DNA from: Candidatus Brevefilum sp.
GTDB taxonomy: Bacteria > Chloroflexota > Anaerolineae > Anaerolineales > Anaerolineaceae
Direction: 5' to 3'
DNA length: 10,265 bases
NCBI GenBank assembly: GCA_007135845.1
Contig: SLIC01000063.1
Span: 1-10,265 of the forward strand
Shown here in pieces: positions 7,218 through 10,265 of the stretch. The position numbers were made by a program, and so were the translations under genes. Under the pieces are notes generated by a model, which saw only the letters and a list, made by a program, of their open reading frames with translations, was not told where the DNA came from and searched no databases. Position 1 is the stretch's first letter. Every line of letters begins with the position of its first letter.

Positions 7218-9776
7218 TTATTTCTCCGGTGCGAAGATCGGCCAGAAGGCTTGCAGAACATCTTGCTCAGCGATGGCATTGGTGATAAAGGTCGCCATTT
7301 GTCCACGAGTGACTGCTTCATCAGGGCAGTAGTACCTGAGGCCAGGCTGTGCGTCTACAGGCATACAGCCGCTGGTGAGACCATCATAAACCATCTCTTC
7401 AATTTGGAGGTACGCCCAATAGGTTGTCGGGACGTCCGTAAAGGTTGGCACAGTTGGCGGGAATTTAACGTTCTGGTTTACATCCCACCAGAAGGTAGCA
7501 CCAGTCTCGAAGTTGATTGTGCGGAAGGCGTTCTGAATAAAGATTGCCATCTGGGCACGGGTAACAGGGGCGTCTGGAGCATAGAGGTTATTGCCAATAC
7601 CACTGACAACATTATAAGCACGCAGCATCTCGATGCTTGCCTGGAATGGAGCGCCTTCTGGCACATCATCAAAGGCAACGCCAGCTTTTTCAGGAACACC
7701 CAGCGCCTTCATCGTGTTAGCAATGAAGCCAGCCATCTGACCACGGGTAACGGTACCCGTTGGGTCATAGTGGGTGGCATTGATGCCGGAGGTCAGGTCC
7801 CATTCGTACATGGCCATCACCCAGGACCACGGCCAGCCAGCGTTCATGCGGACATCGGTGGGGCTGATCGCGTATAGTGCTTCGCCGCCAGAAACAAACG
7901 GTATTTCACATACGTCAAATTCCTGGTCTATTAATTCCGTTGGGCAGACACCGATATCTAAACAGCAAACTTCAATGAATTCAGATTCGAAGCCGTTGAT
8001 ATCACCCAGGTAACCATGGGGCAGCATCCAAGTATATTTGTAGCGGCCAATATCATTGTCGTGGGTGAATGGTGTGATATCCCAGGAAGAATCGTCTAAG
8101 GTTGTTGTTGTTTGCGTAACACCGTAGGTCAGCGTATACACCGGGAAAACATCGACACCATCCTCAAGCATTTTGATTAAGATGTTGCCAATTGCATCCG
8201 TCCAGGGGCCGCGTTCATGAATCACTTCACCGTTCTGGGCAGCCACATCATACTCTTTGGCACTTACGCCCGAAGGATTCATCTCGAAGGGGCCGTCACC
8301 AACAAACCAAAAGATCCCAGTGTCAGTAATTGGCCTACCGGCGCTTCCAAACACCGTTTCCTCGCCAAAGGACCACTCGGTGATTACTGGTTCAAAGTGG
8401 TACCACCAATAGGGGCAATCATTGCTCTGGTCACCATTAGCTACAGCGGTAGCAGGTCCGATGATTTCAAAAGGATCGCCTTCGCAGCATTCGTCCGGTT
8501 CGCAAGCGAAGATATCCAGGTGAACCTCTTCAGCGATGAAGATGCCATCTGGGCCGCAGCAGCCGGGATCGACTTTCAAGACCACGTTCTCGTATCGGTA
8601 TCCATCTTCAACTTCTGACCCGTAAATATCAAAGATAACAGTCTCAAAGTTGCTAGGAGGCGTCAGCTTCAGTAAAGCCGAATCCCAATCTTCGTCATAA
8701 TTGGGCTGGATCCAATCCACACCAAAATCAGGATCGCAAAGATCAAAGGTGATATTCCTATCAAGAACATTGAAGGCTTGTGCGATCAAGAAGTAATTCA
8801 TGATGGTGCCGTCCTGCACAACAGCCACATCCCAATATTGGTAAGGGTTGAGCCTGAAGGTCAATTCGCCATATGTACCAGGATCAGAAAGCTGGCCGGG
8901 GTTCAAAGACTCAAAAAGGAATCCAGTGCCTTCGGTCATATTGACGAAGACGTCCGCGCCGCCAATTTGGAGCGCACAAGCTACATTAACCGTCACCTCT
9001 TTGGTGGCGTCTTCACAAGGGGTAAGCTCAATGTACCCAGGTGAGCCAACTTCGACCTCATCGTAGTAAGCCACGAAGGGATCGGTCCCTTTATCCTGCA
9101 CACCAATGTTATAGGTGCCAGCATCGACATCGATAAACATTTGTTTTGTCGGGGGAGCTGGAAAATGTACACCCCAAACAGCTGAATCTTCTTGTGAGGC
9201 TTGCACCTTGCGGTCAACAATGGTTCCACAGTCATCGCGCATATCAACAATCAAGCCACCATTTTCAAACTCACTGGTGAGAATCCAGGTATAAAATATT
9301 TCATCAGTTGGCTCAAATATACCATGTGAAGCTAAGGTGACCACTACATCGCCGGTAGCAGGTGCGGGCACAACTAGGTCAATCAGACCATCAGCTGGTG
9401 CTAAGGCACAACCAAGCTCAGGAAAACCAGCAGCAGTGCTCCGAATACTAACAGCCCATGCAGATTCTTCAATGTTAGCGCCTGTTGCCTGTATTCGCAC
9501 ACGCACATAATCGCTCATTTGTGCTTCCTCGATCAACAAATGGCGTTGGTAATTGCCAAATGATGGGGCTCCGGTACAGCCGCCAAAGTCACCAGCGCCA
9601 TCAACAGAATTAAACGTTAGGTCTTGGTGAGTAAAAAAGGGTAGAATAGTCGGTGTTCCGGGACGATTATTTGCCCAATTAGCTTGGGCAGTGCTCACAC
9701 CGCCGGGCCCCATCATCCCAAAGGCGCCAAATAGCATCGCCAGGATGACAAAGGTATATAAAAATTTTTTATGCAT
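7218..9776 (-). CDS. Large secreted cysteine-rich protein with three C-terminal SLH domains
   Basis: An 852-residue surface protein, probably held on the cell wall by its SLH region. The start has TAGGAGA (9790-9784) with eight bases before the ATG. The signal peptide is residues 1-32 (MHKK, hydrophobic core, AQA before Asn33). Residues 33 to about 630 have no family I recognise. They are acidic, aromatic and look beta-rich, with about 14 of roughly 18 cysteines placed after the signal peptide and before the SLH region, including CC pairs in GCCGPDG, DECCEGD and ECCLDIG, suggesting disulfides. The SLH repeats lie at about 645-690 (LTSGINATHYDPTGTVTRGQ), 701-751 (FDDV, VTRAQMAIFI) and 778-838 (FTDV, VTRGQMATFI). 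The third carries an insert with two extra cysteines (GCMP, YYCPD). A strong terminator follows, and a long leader with possible structure precedes. It might be an S-layer subunit or another wall-bound protein; the sequence does not decide. Confidence 0.92.
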   Translation of the reverse strand: MHKKFLYTFVILAMLFGAFGMMGPGGVSTAQANWANNRPGTPTILPFFTHQDLTFNSVDGAGDFGGCTGAPSFGNYQRHLLIEEAQMSDYVRVRIQATGANIEESAWAVSIRSTAAGFPELGCALAPADGLIDLVVPAPATGDVVVTLASHGIFEPTDEIFYTWILTSEFENGGLIVDMRDDCGTIVDRKVQASQEDSAVWGVHFPAPPTKQMFIDVDAGTYNIGVQDKGTDPFVAYYDEVEVGSPGYIELTPCEDATKEVTVNVACALQIGGADVFVNMTEGTGFLFESLNPGQLSDPGTYGELTFRLNPYQYWDVAVVQDGTIMNYFLIAQAFNVLDRNITFDLCDPDFGVDWIQPNYDEDWDSALLKLTPPSNFETVIFDIYGSEVEDGYRYENVVLKVDPGCCGPDGIFIAEEVHLDIFACEPDECCEGDPFEIIGPATAVANGDQSNDCPYWWYHFEPVITEWSFGEETVFGSAGRPITDTGIFWFVGDGPFEMNPSGVSAKEYDVAAQNGEVIHERGPWTDAIGNILIKMLEDGVDVFPVYTLTYGVTQTTTTLDDSSWDITPFTHDNDIGRYKYTWMLPHGYLGDINGFESEFIEVCCLDIGVCPTELIDQEFDVCEIPFVSGGEALYAISPTDVRMNAGWPWSWVMAMYEWDLTSGINATHYDPTGTVTRGQMAGFIANTMKALGVPEKAGVAFDDVPEGAPFQASIEMLRAYNVVSGIGNNLYAPDAPVTRAQMAIFIQNAFRTINFETGATFWWDVNQNVKFPPTVPTFTDVPTTYWAYLQIEEMVYDGLTSGCMPVDAQPGLRYYCPDEAVTRGQMATFITNAIAEQDVLQAFWPIFAPEK

Positions 9777-9949
9777 TATTTTTTCTCCTAATTAAACTTC
9801 TAGAAATTTTTTGACAATAGTTTGGGGTAATGTTTGCGCCTTTTCGATAAAACCACCTCCTTTGATAACACTTAGTCACTTTGGTTTTCAATGGCCTGCT
9901 CCAGGCCCTTACATCAGCAAAGGCCACGTTTTTCGGGCCTTCTACACCC
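9777..9949 (-). promoter_or_regulatory. Structured 5' leader of the triple-SLH gene
   Basis: If transcription starts just after the TATAAT box at 9955-9950, the mRNA leader is about 165 nt. It contains hairpins that compete for the same bases: GGCCTG with CAGGCC (9893-9898 / 9902-9907), AGGCCC with GGGCCT (9903-9908 / 9935-9940), and AAGGCC with GGCCTT (9920-9925 / 9936-9941). An AAAACC/GGTTTT stem (9888-9883 / 9854-9849) encloses a perfect Shine-Dalgarno sequence, AAAGGAGGTG (9863-9854), that has no start codon at the right distance. I do not recognise a known riboswitch class. No intrinsic terminator lies in the leader, so any control would act on translation or stability. Confidence 0.4.
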
Positions 9950-9955
9950 ATTATA
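9950..9955 (-). promoter_or_regulatory. Possible -10 box of the triple-SLH gene
   Basis: A perfect TATAAT on the - strand, in an AT-rich setting, at the head of the leader. The hexamer 17 bp upstream (TATCTC) is a poor -35 and there is no TG extension, so the call rests on the -10 alone and its sensible position. Confidence 0.35.
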
Positions 9956-10009
9956 ACGTAATAATGGCAAATGAGATACGGGTAAAAATAAATTCATTTT
10001 GGGATTTGG

Positions 10010-10051
10010 TGAATTGTGAATGATGAATTGTGAATAGTGAATGGGGAATGG
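10010..10051. repeat. Heptamer tandem repeat, six units of TGAATNG type
   Basis: Bases 10010-10051 divide exactly into six 7-bp units: TGAATTG, TGAATGA, TGAATTG, TGAATAG, TGAATGG, GGAATGG. It lies between the leader of the triple-SLH gene and the 3' end of the next - strand gene, in non-coding DNA. The higher-order pattern is a 14-bp unit repeated nearly perfectly at 10010-10023 and 10024-10037. Confidence 0.85.
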
Positions 10052-10161
10052 TCTCATTATGGTGTTGGTGATTAAAGCCTTCATACGTCCATTTCCTAAT
10101 CATCATATGCTTTTCTGTTTCTTGCTATCAGCTTTCAGCTACCCTCTACCAAACCATTCAC

Positions 10162-10265
10162 CTAATTACTAATCTGTGTAGGCGTGGGGAACAGCGGCGG
10201 CGGTGTGTTGGTTGGTGCTGCCGTCGGCGTGGGGGTGGGGGGCGGCTGGGTGGGTGCCACAAACA
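10162..10265 (-). CDS. C-terminal tail of a Pro/Thr-rich (probably surface) protein, partial
   Basis: The - strand is open from the right edge to a TAG stop at 10164-10162. The 33 residues read FVAPTQPPPTPTPTAAPTNT, then PPPLFPTPTQISN. Such Pro/Thr-rich low-complexity segments are common as linkers or tails in secreted and membrane proteins of Anaerolineae, often O-glycosylated or wall-spanning elsewhere. The strong shift to GC-rich codons at position about 10180, exactly where the tail begins, supports coding. The bulk of the gene is outside the window, so its function is unknown. It points the same way as the triple-SLH gene, about 385 bp upstream of its start. Confidence 0.65.
   Translation of the reverse strand, partial: FVAPTQPPPTPTPTAAPTNTPPPLFPTPTQISN

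Noticed and set aside
7215..7877. 220-codon open frame on the + strand
   Set aside because: It lies antisense to the well-supported SLH repeats of the - strand gene, which has signal peptide, ribosome site and terminator. It is a shadow.
9810..9815. TTGACA on the + strand as a -35 box
   Set aside because: No -10 element follows at 16-18 bp, and no + strand gene lies downstream.
9849..9949. Cyclic di-GMP (GEMM) or other known riboswitch
   Set aside because: I could not find the conserved core motifs of the classes I know. Only generic competing hairpins are visible.
9769..9951. 60-codon - strand open frame overlapping the triple-SLH start
   Set aside because: Its ATG falls within the TATAAT box region without a ribosome site, and its sequence is that of a structured leader.

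Overview
The window looks like a cell-surface locus of a Chloroflexota bacterium, most likely Anaerolineae-like. This is inferred from style, not from a marker gene. The clues are secreted S-layer-homology (SLH) proteins, large multidomain GT4 glycosyltransferases, a Pro/Thr-rich 'TPTPT' protein tail, moderate GC and well-formed AGGAG ribosome binding sites. There is no rRNA, tRNA, CRISPR array, transposase or phage gene.

Left part (1-4775, + strand): a very large gene, cut by the left window edge, encodes a polysaccharide pyruvyl transferase (CsaB/WcaK-like) C-terminal half, a coiled coil holding three perfect 21-bp heptad repeats, a Pro/Thr linker and two complete GT4 glycosyltransferase units. 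After a 142-bp gap rich in inverted repeats comes a second GT4 gene whose C-terminus carries a four-cysteine zinc ribbon. Both probably build a surface glycan from nucleotide-sugar donors at the cytoplasmic side of the membrane.

Middle (4776-7217): a gene-poor stretch. It holds four iteron-like direct repeats, a 25-bp near-perfect palindrome, a small secreted protein with a single SLH domain (- strand, 5203-5781), and a decayed copy of the 3' end of the zinc-ribbon glycosyltransferase gene (6218-6371) with a frameshift and two in-frame stops. The locus therefore once held a second copy of that gene end. The rest shows no convincing gene.

Right part (7126-10265, - strand): a clear intrinsic terminator, then a gene for an 852-residue secreted, cysteine-rich protein with three C-terminal SLH repeats. 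Its leader of about 170 nt can fold into competing hairpins and carries an orphan perfect Shine-Dalgarno sequence. Upstream lie a heptamer tandem repeat and the C-terminal tail of another Pro/Thr-rich protein cut by the right edge.

Working model (inference): the pyruvyl transferase/glycosyltransferase genes make a pyruvylated cell-wall glycan, and the SLH proteins are surface proteins that bind such glycans. This link is established for CsaB and SLH domains in Gram-positive bacteria but is not demonstrated here.
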